A DNA stretch of 64,000 nucleotides from Cupriavidus necator N-1 (GTDB lineage: Bacteria; Pseudomonadota; Gammaproteobacteria; Burkholderiales; Burkholderiaceae), in assembly GCF_000219215.1 (NCBI RefSeq), contig NC_015723.1, positions 2,480,001 through 2,544,000 on the forward strand, given 5' to 3'. Both the position numbers and the translations under genes were made by a program. Positions 8,718 to 17,228 of the stretch are shown piece after piece. The first letter of the stretch is position 1, and each line of letters starts with the position of its first letter. The notes under the pieces are model-generated. The model saw only the letters and a program-made list of their open reading frames with translations. It searched no databases and was not told the DNA's origin.

Positions 8718-8821
8718 GCGCCCGCTGTGCGTCACGCCGCGCGCACGGCCTGCATGGCGCGCACGCCGGCGTGCAATATTTGCAAAGGCGGCCCCGGAAC
8801 TACATGCCTTGCCCTGGCGCC

Positions 8822-9679
8822 TCAGCCGTTGACGACCTCGCCGCCGTTGATGTGCAGGATCTGCCCGGTGATGTAGCTGGCCGCGTCGGAGGCCAGGAAC
8901 ACAAAGCCCGCCGCCACCTCGAATGGTTGTCCCGGGCGGCCCATCGGCGTCTTCCTGCCAAACTCGGCCACTTCTTCCGCCGTGAAGGTCGACGGGATCA
9001 GCGGCGTCCAGATCGGGCCCGGTGCGACGCCGTTGACACGGATGCCGCGCTCGACCACCTGCAGCGCCAGGGAACGCGTGAACGACACGATCGCACCCTT
9101 GGTGGCGGAGTAATCCAGCAGGTGCTTGCTGCCGCGATACGCGGTCACCGAGGTTGTGTTCAGGATCGACGCGCCCGCCTTCAGGTGCGGCAGCACCGCG
9201 CGCGTCAGGTGGAACATCGCGAACACATTGGTGCGGAAGGTGGCCTCCACCTGGCTGGGGTCGACTTCTTCCAGCGAGGCCTTGGGGTGTTGCTCGGCGG
9301 CATTGTTAACCAGGATGTCGAGCTTGCCGTACTGCTGCAACGCCTGCCGCGCCACGGCCTCGGCATGCGCGTGGTCGGCGAGGTCTCCCGCGATTGCCAG
9401 GCATTTGCGGCCTGCCGCCTCGACCAGCTCGACGGTCTCTCGCGCATCGGCATGCTCATCGAGATAGGCGATGGCGACATCGGCGCCTTCACGCGCAAAG
9501 GCCACCGCAATGGCCCGCCCGATGCCGCTGTCGCCGCCGGTGATCAGCGCCACGCGCCCGCGCAGCCGGCCGCTGCCGACATAGTCCTCGGCACCACTGT
9601 CCGGCTGCGGCCGCATGGCGGCCTCCAGGCCCGGCTGGCGTGGCTGGTGCTGGGGCGGGATGCTGGTCGGTGTGGACAT
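8822..9679 (-). CDS. SDR-family NAD(P)-dependent oxidoreductase (YghA-like)
   Basis: 285-residue short-chain dehydrogenase starting MSTPTSIPPQH, AGGAG just upstream. Extended N-terminus typical of the YghA/stress glucose-dehydrogenase-like group, then cofactor loop ITGGDSGIGRA, NNAAEQ, catalytic Ser in LNTTSVTAYRG and YSATKGA (Tyr-x3-Lys), and the C-terminal QILHINGGEVVNG. Substrate unknown; relatives reduce aldehydes or oxidise sugars under stress. Divergent from the BON-domain gene; the space between carries two facing sigma-54-type promoters. Confidence 0.85.
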   Translation of the reverse strand: MSTPTSIPPQHQPRQPGLEAAMRPQPDSGAEDYVGSGRLRGRVALITGGDSGIGRAIAVAFAREGADVAIAYLDEHADARETVELVEAAGRKCLAIAGDLADHAHAEAVARQALQQYGKLDILVNNAAEQHPKASLEEVDPSQVEATFRTNVFAMFHLTRAVLPHLKAGASILNTTSVTAYRGSKHLLDYSATKGAIVSFTRSLALQVVERGIRVNGVAPGPIWTPLIPSTFTAEEVAEFGRKTPMGRPGQPFEVAAGFVFLASDAASYITGQILHINGGEVVNG

Positions 9680-9741
9680 GGCTGGCTCCTGTCTGCGTGG
9701 CCGCATTACGGCCCTTGCAGGTGCCGCGCAAGTTCCATGCC

Positions 9742-9756
9742 GCAAGCGGCGAGCCC
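9742..9756 (-). promoter_or_regulatory. Sigma-54-type promoter candidate (P2)
   Basis: Minus strand GGGCTCGCCGCTTGC; 9 of 11 consensus positions, GG-N10-GC spacing correct. Drives the SDR gene at 9679, 63 bases downstream. Confidence 0.55.
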
Positions 9757-9823
9757 ACGCCGCGCCGCAGTTCGCGCGTCGTGGCCACGGCCCGCCGCCA
9801 TGGCCGGCACGCCGCCCGCAAAC

Positions 9824-9848
9824 CTTACATCGCCCGGCAATCCTTACA
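9824..9848 (-). promoter_or_regulatory. Candidate enhancer: TGTAAG repeated with a 19-base period
   Basis: Minus strand has TGTAAG at 9848-9843 and again at 9829-9824, the inner part reading TTGCCGGGCGA. It sits between P2 and P3, 47 to 92 bases from each -24 element. The same arrangement, TGTAA twice with a 19-base period, occurs at 30982-31005. Confidence 0.45.
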
Positions 9849-9891
9849 GCGCGCCATGCGCGACAGCCAGCATGGCCTCGCCCGCGCACCG

Positions 9892-9906
9892 GGGCACGGA
9901 TATTGC
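9892..9906 (+). promoter_or_regulatory. Sigma-54-type promoter candidate (P3)
   Basis: GGGCACGGATATTGC matches TGGCACG-N4-TTGC at 10 of 11 positions. It lies 116 bases before the BON-domain gene. Confidence 0.65.
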
Positions 9907-10022
9907 GGCCATTGCAGGCATGAACGTCACCGGCCCGGCGTGCCTGCGGCAGTTGCCGCACCGGCCTGCCGCACCAGGCAGTGCGGCGGAGGACGCCCGG
10001 GCCCCACAGCCAGGAGGCAACC

Positions 10023-11075
10023 ATGTTCAACTTCCGTAACGAGCGCAGCCGCAGCGGCCCCCGCAGCGGCACCGAAACGCAGCGCCGCGAGCGCGGCCCG
10101 GCGCAACGGATGCGCGACCAGGACCAGGGCCGCGGCTCGGAGGACTGGGGACAGGAATGGGGTGAGGACTGGCGCGGCGACAGCAGCAGCCAATCCGCTC
10201 CGGCGGGCCGCGACAGCGAGTCCGCGCGCCATGGCGGGCCGTGGTACCAGCAGGACACGCCTGCCGGCCAGCGCCGCGGTAGTTGGGGCGAACAGGGCTA
10301 TGGCGCGGCCGACACAGGCGGCACCGGCCATCCGTACAGCAGCGGCTACGGTGGCTACCGGCCGGCCCCGCAGGACAGCGGCTACCGCAGCGAAGAACGC
10401 GAATCGGGCTATGGCTACCGCGATGAAGACCGCTTCGGCCCGCGCGGACGCCGCAGCGAAGCGGACGACCCGCGCCGGCCTGGCCGTGCCTGGCACGGTG
10501 AAGAAGACTGGGGTGAACGCGGCGGCCGCGCCATGCACTGGCGCGAAGGCATGGAACGCGACCGCGCGCAGCGCGCCGGCCAGCCCAGCTATGGCGGCGG
10601 CTACTTTGGCGACGCCGGCAGCGGTGGCCAGTCGTACAGCGGCGGCCAGCGTGTGTACCCGGATGATCCGGGCTACCGGCGCTACGCGCCTTATGCAGCG
10701 CAAGCGGGAGCGCCAGGCGGCCAGCGCGGGCGCCGTCCGGTTGGCCCCAAGGGCTACCGCCGCACCGATGAGCGCGTACGCGAGGATGTGTGCGAACGCC
10801 TGGCGATGAACCCGTATGTCGATGTCGGCGACGTCAGCGTGGAAGTGGCCAACGGCGTGGTGACGCTGGACGGCACCGTGCGCGAGCGCCGCGAGAAATA
10901 CGTGATCGAGGACATTGCCGATGCTGTGTTCGGCGTCACCGAGGTGGACAATCGCCTGCGCGTACAGCGCCAGCCAGGCGCCGCGTGGGCGGCCGGCTCA
11001 GAGGTCGGCGGCGACGATGCCGCCGGCACGGCGGCTCCGGGGACCTCGCCCGAGCGCACGCTGAACAAGAGCTGA
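10023..11075 (+). CDS. BON-domain protein with long low-complexity N-terminal region
   Basis: 350 residues from MFNFRNERSR, with GGAGG eight bases upstream. Residues 1 to about 250 are hydrophilic, rich in Gly, Arg, Ser, Tyr and Asp/Glu and probably disordered; no signal peptide or membrane segment. Residues about 255-330 form one BON domain (RRTDERVREDVCERLAMNPY, VEVANGVVTLDGTV and VTEVDNRLRV). BON domains are linked to phospholipid binding or osmotic stress (OsmY), but a cytoplasmic, arginine-rich version could bind something else. Only seven bases separate it from the ParB-like paralogue, so the two form an operon from P3. Confidence 0.8.
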   Translation: MFNFRNERSRSGPRSGTETQRRERGPAQRMRDQDQGRGSEDWGQEWGEDWRGDSSSQSAPAGRDSESARHGGPWYQQDTPAGQRRGSWGEQGYGAADTGGTGHPYSSGYGGYRPAPQDSGYRSEERESGYGYRDEDRFGPRGRRSEADDPRRPGRAWHGEEDWGERGGRAMHWREGMERDRAQRAGQPSYGGGYFGDAGSGGQSYSGGQRVYPDDPGYRRYAPYAAQAGAPGGQRGRRPVGPKGYRRTDERVREDVCERLAMNPYVDVGDVSVEVANGVVTLDGTVRERREKYVIEDIADAVFGVTEVDNRLRVQRQPGAAWAAGSEVGGDDAAGTAAPGTSPERTLNKS

Positions 11076-11082
11076 TGCGCCC

Positions 11083-11718
11083 ATGCGTCGCCAGCCTCGC
11101 AAGCTGCGCCCCGGCAGCAAGCTGATGGTGCCGCTGGATGCCCTGCGTCCCACCCAAATCACGGTAGGCGGCTACCACGTCGCGCAGAAGGTCCATGTCA
11201 CCCGGCGCGTGCCGCCGGAACGCCGCGCCGCGTTCCTGGACCGGCACCGCGTACACCTGGTGATCGGTCCGGAACAGGCCCTGTACGTGGTCGATCACCA
11301 TCACTGGGTGCGCGCATGGCACGATCTCGGGCTCACCCATGTGCCGGGCCTGGTGCGCGCCGACCTGAGCGACATGAACGTGCCGGCGTTCTGGCGCCAC
11401 ATGGTGGCCGAGCATATGGTCCACCCTTACGACGAGCACGGGCGCCGCCGTCCGCTGACGGAATTGCCCGGCGGCATCCACGACATGCGCGACGACCCGT
11501 ATCGCAGCCTGGAGGCCTTCGTGCAGCTGGCCGGCGGCTATCGCAAGGTCAAGACCGCCTACATGGATTTTCGCTGGGCCGACTACTTCCGCCGCCACGT
11601 GGCGGGCCCGTTCGATACCACGCATCACTTTGCCATCGCGCTGGCGCAGGCGTTCCGGCTGGCGCACGCAGCGGGCGCGCGCGGCCTACCGGGCTATATC
11701 GGCTCATTGGGGTGCTGA
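11083..11718 (+). CDS. ParB-like nuclease family protein (ParBc_2), paralogue 2
   Basis: 211 residues from MRRQPRKLRPG. Shares with paralogue 1 (7540-8244) the blocks LRPTQITVGGYHV, DRHRVHLVIGPEQALYVVDH, DHHHW, VHPYDEHGR and DMRDDPYRSLEAFV, and ends GLPGYIGSLGC. Predicted fold ParB/sulfiredoxin-like; the DHHHW and HPYDE motifs are the best candidates for catalytic residues. Follows the BON gene after seven bases and should be co-expressed with it. No partner parA is present, so chromosome partitioning is unlikely; a DNA-related stress role is inference. Confidence 0.75.
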   Translation: MRRQPRKLRPGSKLMVPLDALRPTQITVGGYHVAQKVHVTRRVPPERRAAFLDRHRVHLVIGPEQALYVVDHHHWVRAWHDLGLTHVPGLVRADLSDMNVPAFWRHMVAEHMVHPYDEHGRRRPLTELPGGIHDMRDDPYRSLEAFVQLAGGYRKVKTAYMDFRWADYFRRHVAGPFDTTHHFAIALAQAFRLAHAAGARGLPGYIGSLGC

Positions 11719-11755
11719 GCGGGTTCAGCCGTCTTTGCCTGCTGTCAGCGACACG

Positions 11756-12610
11756 CTATTGCGCGCCGGATGCCGTTGCCGGGGCGCTGGCGGACTCGGC
11801 GAGCGGCATGCCCGGTTCGTCGGCCGGCACCTGCGGCGCGGGCGGCTCCGCGCGTTCGGCGCTGACCGGGCCGGCGCGCGCGACGGTAATCATCTCGCGC
11901 AGCCAGTTGACCAGCAGGCTGCTGTAGGCGCGCTGGCTTTCCTCTTCCGTCAGGCCGTGGTCGGCCCCCTTGATCACGCGGTAGGTCATGGAGCTGGCGT
12001 GCACGCAGGCATCCACGTAGCTCATCACCGCGGCGTGCGGCACCACCTGGTCGTGCTCGGATTCAATCACCAGCACGTCGCCGGCAAATTCCGCGCAAGC
12101 GCGCAGGGCTCGGTTGCTCTCGGGCGGCACCACGCTGCGACGGTAGGCCACCAGGTCCTGTTCGCGATGCAGCTGGCGCTTGGGCAGTTCCCAGCCCGAG
12201 TCCATGTACAGCGCCGGCGCGCGGAACGCCATCCAGCGCACCTGGCGCAGCGTGCTCAGCAACGCAGCCAGGTAGCCGCCGTAGCTGCTGCCCACCACCG
12301 CGATGGCGTTGCGGTCCACTTCGGGCTGGCGGACCAGCACATCGTAGGCGGCCACCACGTCGGCCAGGTTGCGCATGCGGCTGACCGTCTCGTATTGCGC
12401 CTGGGTCCCGGCGTGCCCGGTCAGGTCGAAGGTCAGGCAGACACAGCCCAGCCCCGCCACCTTGCGCGCGCGGGCCAGGTACTGCTGCTGGCTGCCGCCC
12501 CAGCCATGGACGAACAGCACGCCCGGCAGCCTGGTCTGCGGGCTGATCAGGGTGCCGGCAATGGTGCCGCCTTCGCTTTGTATCTGCACTAGGTCTTCAT
12601 GCGTTGCCAT
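11756..12610 (-). CDS. Alpha/beta hydrolase (dienelactone-hydrolase-like)
   Basis: 284-residue soluble alpha/beta hydrolase: oxyanion region FVHGWGGSQQ, nucleophile Ser109 in VVGSSYGGYL, acid Asp in IESEHDQVVP and His in GADHGLTEEE. The last about 40 residues are an Ala/Pro-rich tail. Substrate unknown. Its start overlaps the end of the DUF3182 gene by 14 bases, so the two are coupled and probably act on one compound. Confidence 0.8.
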   Translation of the reverse strand: MATHEDLVQIQSEGGTIAGTLISPQTRLPGVLFVHGWGGSQQQYLARARKVAGLGCVCLTFDLTGHAGTQAQYETVSRMRNLADVVAAYDVLVRQPEVDRNAIAVVGSSYGGYLAALLSTLRQVRWMAFRAPALYMDSGWELPKRQLHREQDLVAYRRSVVPPESNRALRACAEFAGDVLVIESEHDQVVPHAAVMSYVDACVHASSMTYRVIKGADHGLTEEESQRAYSSLLVNWLREMITVARAGPVSAERAEPPAPQVPADEPGMPLAESASAPATASGAQ

Positions 12611-13790
12611 CGGATTCAGGCTCCAGTCGTGCGTATTTGGTCAACGGACCGGCGTGCCGGTCCTCTCCCTGGAAGTAGATCTCGGCGTCGTCCGGCACGC
12701 GCACGCCCTTGCCATAGACCTCGCGCGTGGCAGCCACCACGCGGGTGCGGCGCGGATCCTCGAGCAGCGCGGCCAGCGCCGCCAGCTCGGCGCCGGTCGC
12801 GCCGCCCACCCGCCAGGACTGTTCCAGCACGCCCCCAAGCACTTGCCCGTGGCCGGCGCTGCCCGCGGGCGGGCCGAAGGCGACGTCGTAGTTGCAGCGA
12901 GAAAGCACCATGCCCCCGGCATCGCCATAGCAGGCCAGCGCGGCTTCGTGGTACACCATCGCGGCCCGCACCGCGGCCAGCGTGCGGGCGTCGAACGGAT
13001 GCTGCAGCAGCGCCTCGAGGCCGCCGCGCACCATCGTCAGCGTGGAGCCGCCATAGACCTTCTGCCCGTGGTTGTTGGCAGTGAGCCCTTGCGTGCCGCA
13101 ATAGCTGGCCCGCAGGCCCGCCAGCTCCACCTGCCCCACGCTGTAGGTCTGCGGCGCGTCCAGGTCGCGCTCCGCCACCAGGCCATGGGCTTGCACCACA
13201 TCGGGCGCCATCGCGGCGAGCGCCTCGTCCAGCGAGCGTTCGTCGTGGACCACGCGCTGGCCCAACCCGCCGATGCCGCACGGTTCCTTCAGCCGTACTG
13301 GCCCCAGCGCCAGCAGGCGCATTGCCGCAATCCGCGCATCGCTGAGCGTGAAGGCGGTAAAGCCCGGCAGCGTGGCGCCCACTACGCGCCGCACAAAGTC
13401 CTCGGACCAGCCCCGCGGCGCTGCGGCGCCGGGCGCCACCAGGCCGTGCGTGATCGCCTTGGTGGCCACGAAGGCGTAGGGCACCACCCCGCCAAACAAG
13501 TCGCCCGCGTCCCGCACGCCGAGGTCCTGCGCCAGCGTACGACCTACCAGAGTCTGCGCGGGCACCAGGTATGGCGCAGGCAGCCCCGCATCCGGCGCGG
13601 AGTAGGGGCCTGCAAAGGAAAAGCCCGCGATGTCAGCGACCTTGCGGGCAATATTGGCAAGGGTCGTGCCGAGGTGGCTGTCGGCCTTGCCCAGGGACTC
13701 GCAACCGTAGACCATCACCGCGCGGCTGCGTGCCGGCGGGTTGCCCGGGGCAGCGCGTTTTCGATGCGTTGACTTGCTCGGTTCGGACAC
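12597..13790 (-). CDS. DUF3182 family protein, possible ATP-grasp enzyme
   Basis: 397 residues from a GTG (VSEPSKSTHRK) with AAGGAG seven bases before it; an upstream ATG at 13841 lacks such a site. The family has no known function. In this sequence VRLKEPCGIGGLGQRVV followed by SLDEALAAM looks like an ATP-grasp lysine/glycine loop, and the downstream VLSRCNYDVAFG and GGVLEQSWRVGGA resemble the metal-binding and closing segments of ATP-grasp ligases. If right, it would join a carboxylate to an amine using ATP. It overlaps the hydrolase gene, giving a ligase/hydrolase pair. This reading is inference from motifs. Confidence 0.7.
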   Translation of the reverse strand: MSEPSKSTHRKRAAPGNPPARSRAVMVYGCESLGKADSHLGTTLANIARKVADIAGFSFAGPYSAPDAGLPAPYLVPAQTLVGRTLAQDLGVRDAGDLFGGVVPYAFVATKAITHGLVAPGAAAPRGWSEDFVRRVVGATLPGFTAFTLSDARIAAMRLLALGPVRLKEPCGIGGLGQRVVHDERSLDEALAAMAPDVVQAHGLVAERDLDAPQTYSVGQVELAGLRASYCGTQGLTANNHGQKVYGGSTLTMVRGGLEALLQHPFDARTLAAVRAAMVYHEAALACYGDAGGMVLSRCNYDVAFGPPAGSAGHGQVLGGVLEQSWRVGGATGAELAALAALLEDPRRTRVVAATREVYGKGVRVPDDAEIYFQGEDRHAGPLTKYARLEPESDGNA

Positions 13791-13844
13791 GGGCGGCTCC
13801 TTGCTGGTAGCTCTCGCTCGATGGCGTGGGAGGGGCCGCATGGG

Positions 13845-14411
13845 CTAAGAGCTGGGCGCCACGGTGGGTGAGCGGCTCCCGGCATCGCTGCCGGCCAGCC
13901 GGCGCCCGCGCGCTGCGCGCGCCTGCCGCTTGGCGGCGTGGTTCTCGCGCGCCTCGTCCAGCGAATGGCTCGACTTGATACCGTCTTCCTTGTCAGCCAG
14001 CTCGGCCAGGTGGCGATAGAAGGTCACCAGCTGGCGCAGTTCTTCCTCATCCAGGTCCTCGATCGACACCAGCATATTGCTGGCTTCGCGGTGCGAGGCG
14101 AGAAGTTCATTGAGCTTCAGGTGGACCGCGACCGCGTCCTTGTTCTGGCTCTGCTGGATCAGGAACACCATCAGGAAGGTGACGATGGTGGTGCCGGTAT
14201 TGATGACCAGTTGCCAGGTTTCGGAATAGGCAAACAGTGGGCCGGTGATGGCCCATGCGGCTATCACGGCGACGGCCAGCACGAATGCGACGGGCGATCC
14301 GGCCTGGCGTGTGGCGGCGCCGGCGAAGCGGTCAAAGGCATGCAGCACGCCATGCTTGCTGGACCCGGTGCGATGGCTAACGCCTGGCGGGATTGGGCTG
14401 GAATTGTTCAT
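13845..14411 (-). CDS. Low-affinity iron permease family protein
   Basis: 188-residue small membrane protein of the low-affinity iron permease family: two membrane segments (PVAFVLAVAVIAAWAITGPL and WQLVINTGTTIVTFLMVFLI), the conserved IQQSQNKD and LKLNELL, then an acidic coiled region (SIEDLDEEELRQLVTFYRHL) and a basic tail. Bacterial members are not shown to carry iron. Ends 54 bases before the DUF3182 gene on the same strand. Confidence 0.8.
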   Translation of the reverse strand: MNNSSPIPPGVSHRTGSSKHGVLHAFDRFAGAATRQAGSPVAFVLAVAVIAAWAITGPLFAYSETWQLVINTGTTIVTFLMVFLIQQSQNKDAVAVHLKLNELLASHREASNMLVSIEDLDEEELRQLVTFYRHLAELADKEDGIKSSHSLDEARENHAAKRQARAARGRRLAGSDAGSRSPTVAPSS

Positions 14412-15146
14412 TGTTGCGCTCTCATGGAGTGTGGATGTTTGGAATGGCCTTCATGTGGTTGGTTTAGGGTGTTTGGCGGGCGTGGGTGGTTTTGGCTTTG
14501 CGCCATGCGGTCGCTAGTCGCTCTTGGCTCTTTAGCTTTACAAAAAGTAACCAAAAAACGCGTCGCCTATGCGGCTGGCAATCAATTACGCGGCGTTGGT
14601 CATATGGGCGGCGGTGCTTGCCGTTTTGGTCGCGGTTCGACCCTGCTAACGCCATGTGAGTGTGGGACAGTGCCTGCGATAACCGGCTTTTGAACGATCC
14701 CCAAGTCGGGCGGTGGCCCGCGCTCTCGAGCGATATCGCATCAACGCCTTCGGCTGCGCTTCGCGCAAGCGCCCAATGACCGTCAGCGCATTTTGGGCCA
14801 GCGCAGCAGCCGTAGGCGTCCCCGCGATGCCGCTTGCAGCATGCGGCCTACGCCCTGCATGGGGATCGTTCAATAGTGGGTTAACGGAGGCACTGTCCCA
14901 CACTCACATGGCGTAGCAGGGTCGAACGGGCACCCAAGCCTAACGGCAAGCACCACCGTGTGAACCACCAACGCCGTGGAATTGATTGCCAGCCGCTCAG
15001 GCGACGCGTTTTTTGGTTACTTTTTGTCGCTCGGACAAAAAGTGACTCGCCGGCTACGCCGGCGAAACAGCGACGCCCGCCAAGAACGACAAGCAGCCGC
15101 ATGGCGCAAAGCTAAAGAGCCCAAGAGCCATACCCCACCTTCCCCC
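14412..15146. other. 735-base gene-free region dominated by a long inverted repeat
   Basis: No credible gene. Small frames here (for example 14464-14655) consist of the repeat itself. See the inverted repeat entry. Confidence 0.7.
14540..15027. repeat. Long imperfect palindrome, MITE-like or dispersed repeat element
   Basis: Left arm 14540-14674 and right arm 14889-15027 are reverse complements over about 135 bases at roughly 85 percent by eye, starting ACAAAAAGTAACC and ending GTGGGACAGTGCC. An inner pair, GAACGATCCCC (from about 14692) and GGGGATCGTTC (about 14861-14871), continues the symmetry, leaving about 160 bases in the centre. Outside the arms, GGCTTTGCGCCATGCGG (left) and its complement (right) recur with GGCTCTTTAGCT. 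No transposase and no obvious target duplication. Confidence 0.75.
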
Positions 15147-15620
15147 TCACCTCCTCCTCTCATCCCAAGGGTCATACCGATCCGCCTCCCAATAAGGCGA
15201 AATCCCGTAATACTGGTGAATGCTGGTAGCCCACTGCGAATCCGCCATGCTGGGCCAGTGGTCCTTGTCAAACCCCGGCGCGGCCTTGAGCCGGTCCCTT
15301 TCAACACCAAGCACAAAACACTTGCGCCGCGTGTCGAGCGTGAGCGCCGACCACGGCAAGGCGAAGAGCTTTTCGCCAATGCCAAGGAAGCCGCCCATGG
15401 CCAGCACTGCGTAGGCCACGCGCCCGCCCAGCACGTCGATCATGATGTGGTCGATGGTGCCGATATCATCGCCAGCGGGGTCAACCACCTTGTTGCCCTC
15501 AAGCGTGTCGGCTGCCATCACGAACGGGCCGGGACCCGGGGAATCGCGGTCGATGCCGCCGACGATGGATGCACCGTGCGGCGGCCGTTCTTCAGGGGGT
15601 TCAGGTTGGACTCGGGTCAT
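15147..15620 (-). CDS. PRC-barrel domain protein
   Basis: 157 residues from MTRVQPEPPE, GGAGA upstream. The PRC-barrel core is VMAADTLEGNKVVDPAGDDI, IDHIMIDVLGGRVAYAVLAM and FALPWSALTLD, followed by a hydrophilic end with SQWATSIHQYYGISPYW. Such proteins are common in stress regions, and the barrel usually mediates binding rather than catalysis. 85 bases downstream of the basic protein gene on the same strand and likely served by P4 as well. Confidence 0.82.
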   Translation of the reverse strand: MTRVQPEPPEERPPHGASIVGGIDRDSPGPGPFVMAADTLEGNKVVDPAGDDIGTIDHIMIDVLGGRVAYAVLAMGGFLGIGEKLFALPWSALTLDTRRKCFVLGVERDRLKAAPGFDKDHWPSMADSQWATSIHQYYGISPYWEADRYDPWDERRR

Positions 15621-15705
15621 GGCTATCTCCGTTTGGCGGGCTGCGGCGCAGGGCACTGAGCCGCCGCGCCGCGGCACCTGGACTTCAGGGTTGCGGACAT
15701 GCGCT

Positions 15706-16224
<519 letters not shown>

Positions 16225-16247
16225 CTACGCGTAGCGCATGCGACATG

Positions 16248-16262
16248 CCGGTAAAAACTACA
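16248..16262 (-). promoter_or_regulatory. Candidate enhancer element TGTRG-N6-CCGG
   Basis: Minus strand TGTAGTTTTTACCGG. Nearly the same 15-mer (TGTGGTTCTTACCGG) stands at 23367-23381. About 130 bases upstream of the P4 -24 element. Confidence 0.4.
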
Positions 16263-16280
16263 TCAATGCGCCGCGCCGCG

Positions 16281-17087
16281 TCAGGCCTGCATGTGGCGCG
16301 GGAACCTGACAACAATGCAGACGCTGATCCTGTCACTATCGCAGCCATCGCTTTCCGCGCTCAGCGCCGCCCCGTGCATTTCCACCATGCGGCGCGTCAG
16401 CAGCAGCGCGCTGCTCTGCCGGGCCGGGGTCGCACCGTCCGGTGCCGCCCGGCGCCCGAAGAAATCGGTCAGCGCGGCCAGCCGGCTGGCGCTGCGCTGC
16501 TGGTCCAGCGGCGGGCTCTCGGTGATGCGCAGCTTCACGTGATCCGGCTCGCTGAAAACATGCACGGCGACCGAGCCGCCGGCCGGCGCGCGCCAGATGC
16601 AGTGCACCAGCAGGTGCCGCAGCAGCGGGGCCAGCCGCACGGCGTCGCCATCGATCAGGTAGGCCGATTCGGACGATTCGACCGTACCGTCGGTGGCGAC
16701 CGGTGACAGCAGCACGCCCCGGGCTTCGGCCGCGGGGCGACGGTCGGCGACGGCCTGGGCCGTGAGCGCCAGCAGGTCCAGGCGCTGCCAGCGCGGTGCG
16801 CCCTCGTCGGCCAGCAGCCGCACGGCTTCTTCCATCTCCTCGATCAGCGCCAGCTGCTGCTGCGTGCCGGAACGAATGCCGTCCAGCGCGCGCTGCGCGG
16901 GCGCCGGCGTGGTATCGAAGGCGCGGTCCAGCACGTAGGCCCAGCTCTGGATCGCGTTCAGCGCGGAACGCAGGTCATGCGCCGATTGCTCGATCAGCGC
17001 GCTCACCTCTTGCACGCTGCGCACGGCAGCGGCTGGCGAAGAAAGCGGAGCGTCCGGCATCGCGGACTGCGCGGGTTGCTGCGTCAT
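16281..17087 (-). CDS. Degenerate histidine-kinase-like protein
   Basis: 268 residues from MTQQPAQSAM; a longer frame to 17216 is repeat-like. The dimerisation helix is intact, with His37 in SAHDLRSALNAIQSW. The ATPase part keeps the fold pattern but not the key residues: the N-box asparagines are replaced (LRHLLVHCIW), the DxGxG box is absent (ITESPPLDQQ), and GLGL is SALLL with HGA in place of HGG. It is therefore unlikely to bind ATP normally, and may act as a phosphotransfer or scaffolding partner. No sensor or membrane segment. Directly downstream of the NtrC-type regulator, with 141 bases between. Confidence 0.7.
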   Translation of the reverse strand: MTQQPAQSAMPDAPLSSPAAAVRSVQEVSALIEQSAHDLRSALNAIQSWAYVLDRAFDTTPAPAQRALDGIRSGTQQQLALIEEMEEAVRLLADEGAPRWQRLDLLALTAQAVADRRPAAEARGVLLSPVATDGTVESSESAYLIDGDAVRLAPLLRHLLVHCIWRAPAGGSVAVHVFSEPDHVKLRITESPPLDQQRSASRLAALTDFFGRRAAPDGATPARQSSALLLTRRMVEMHGAALSAESDGCDSDRISVCIVVRFPRHMQA

Positions 17088-17228
17088 GTGCGGCTCGGCA
17101 TTGGCACGTCCCCGGCCGCATTGGCCGGGCTGGATGCATTGGACGGAAGCAAGAAACGTGCTGCACAGGGCGCTGCGGTCCGCAGGCACCGGCGCAATCC
17201 CCGCAAACGCAGGCACTGGCTCGCGCCG

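Larger units (their letters stand above)
9680..10022. other. Divergent control region between SDR and BON genes
   Basis: 343 bases with no gene. Holds promoter candidates P2 (minus, 9742-9756) and P3 (plus, 9892-9906) and, between them, the doubled TGTAA element at 9824-9848. Confidence 0.6.

Noticed and set aside
14464..14655. 63-residue frame in the palindromic region
   Set aside because: Made of repeat sequence, no ribosome site, mirrored in the other arm.
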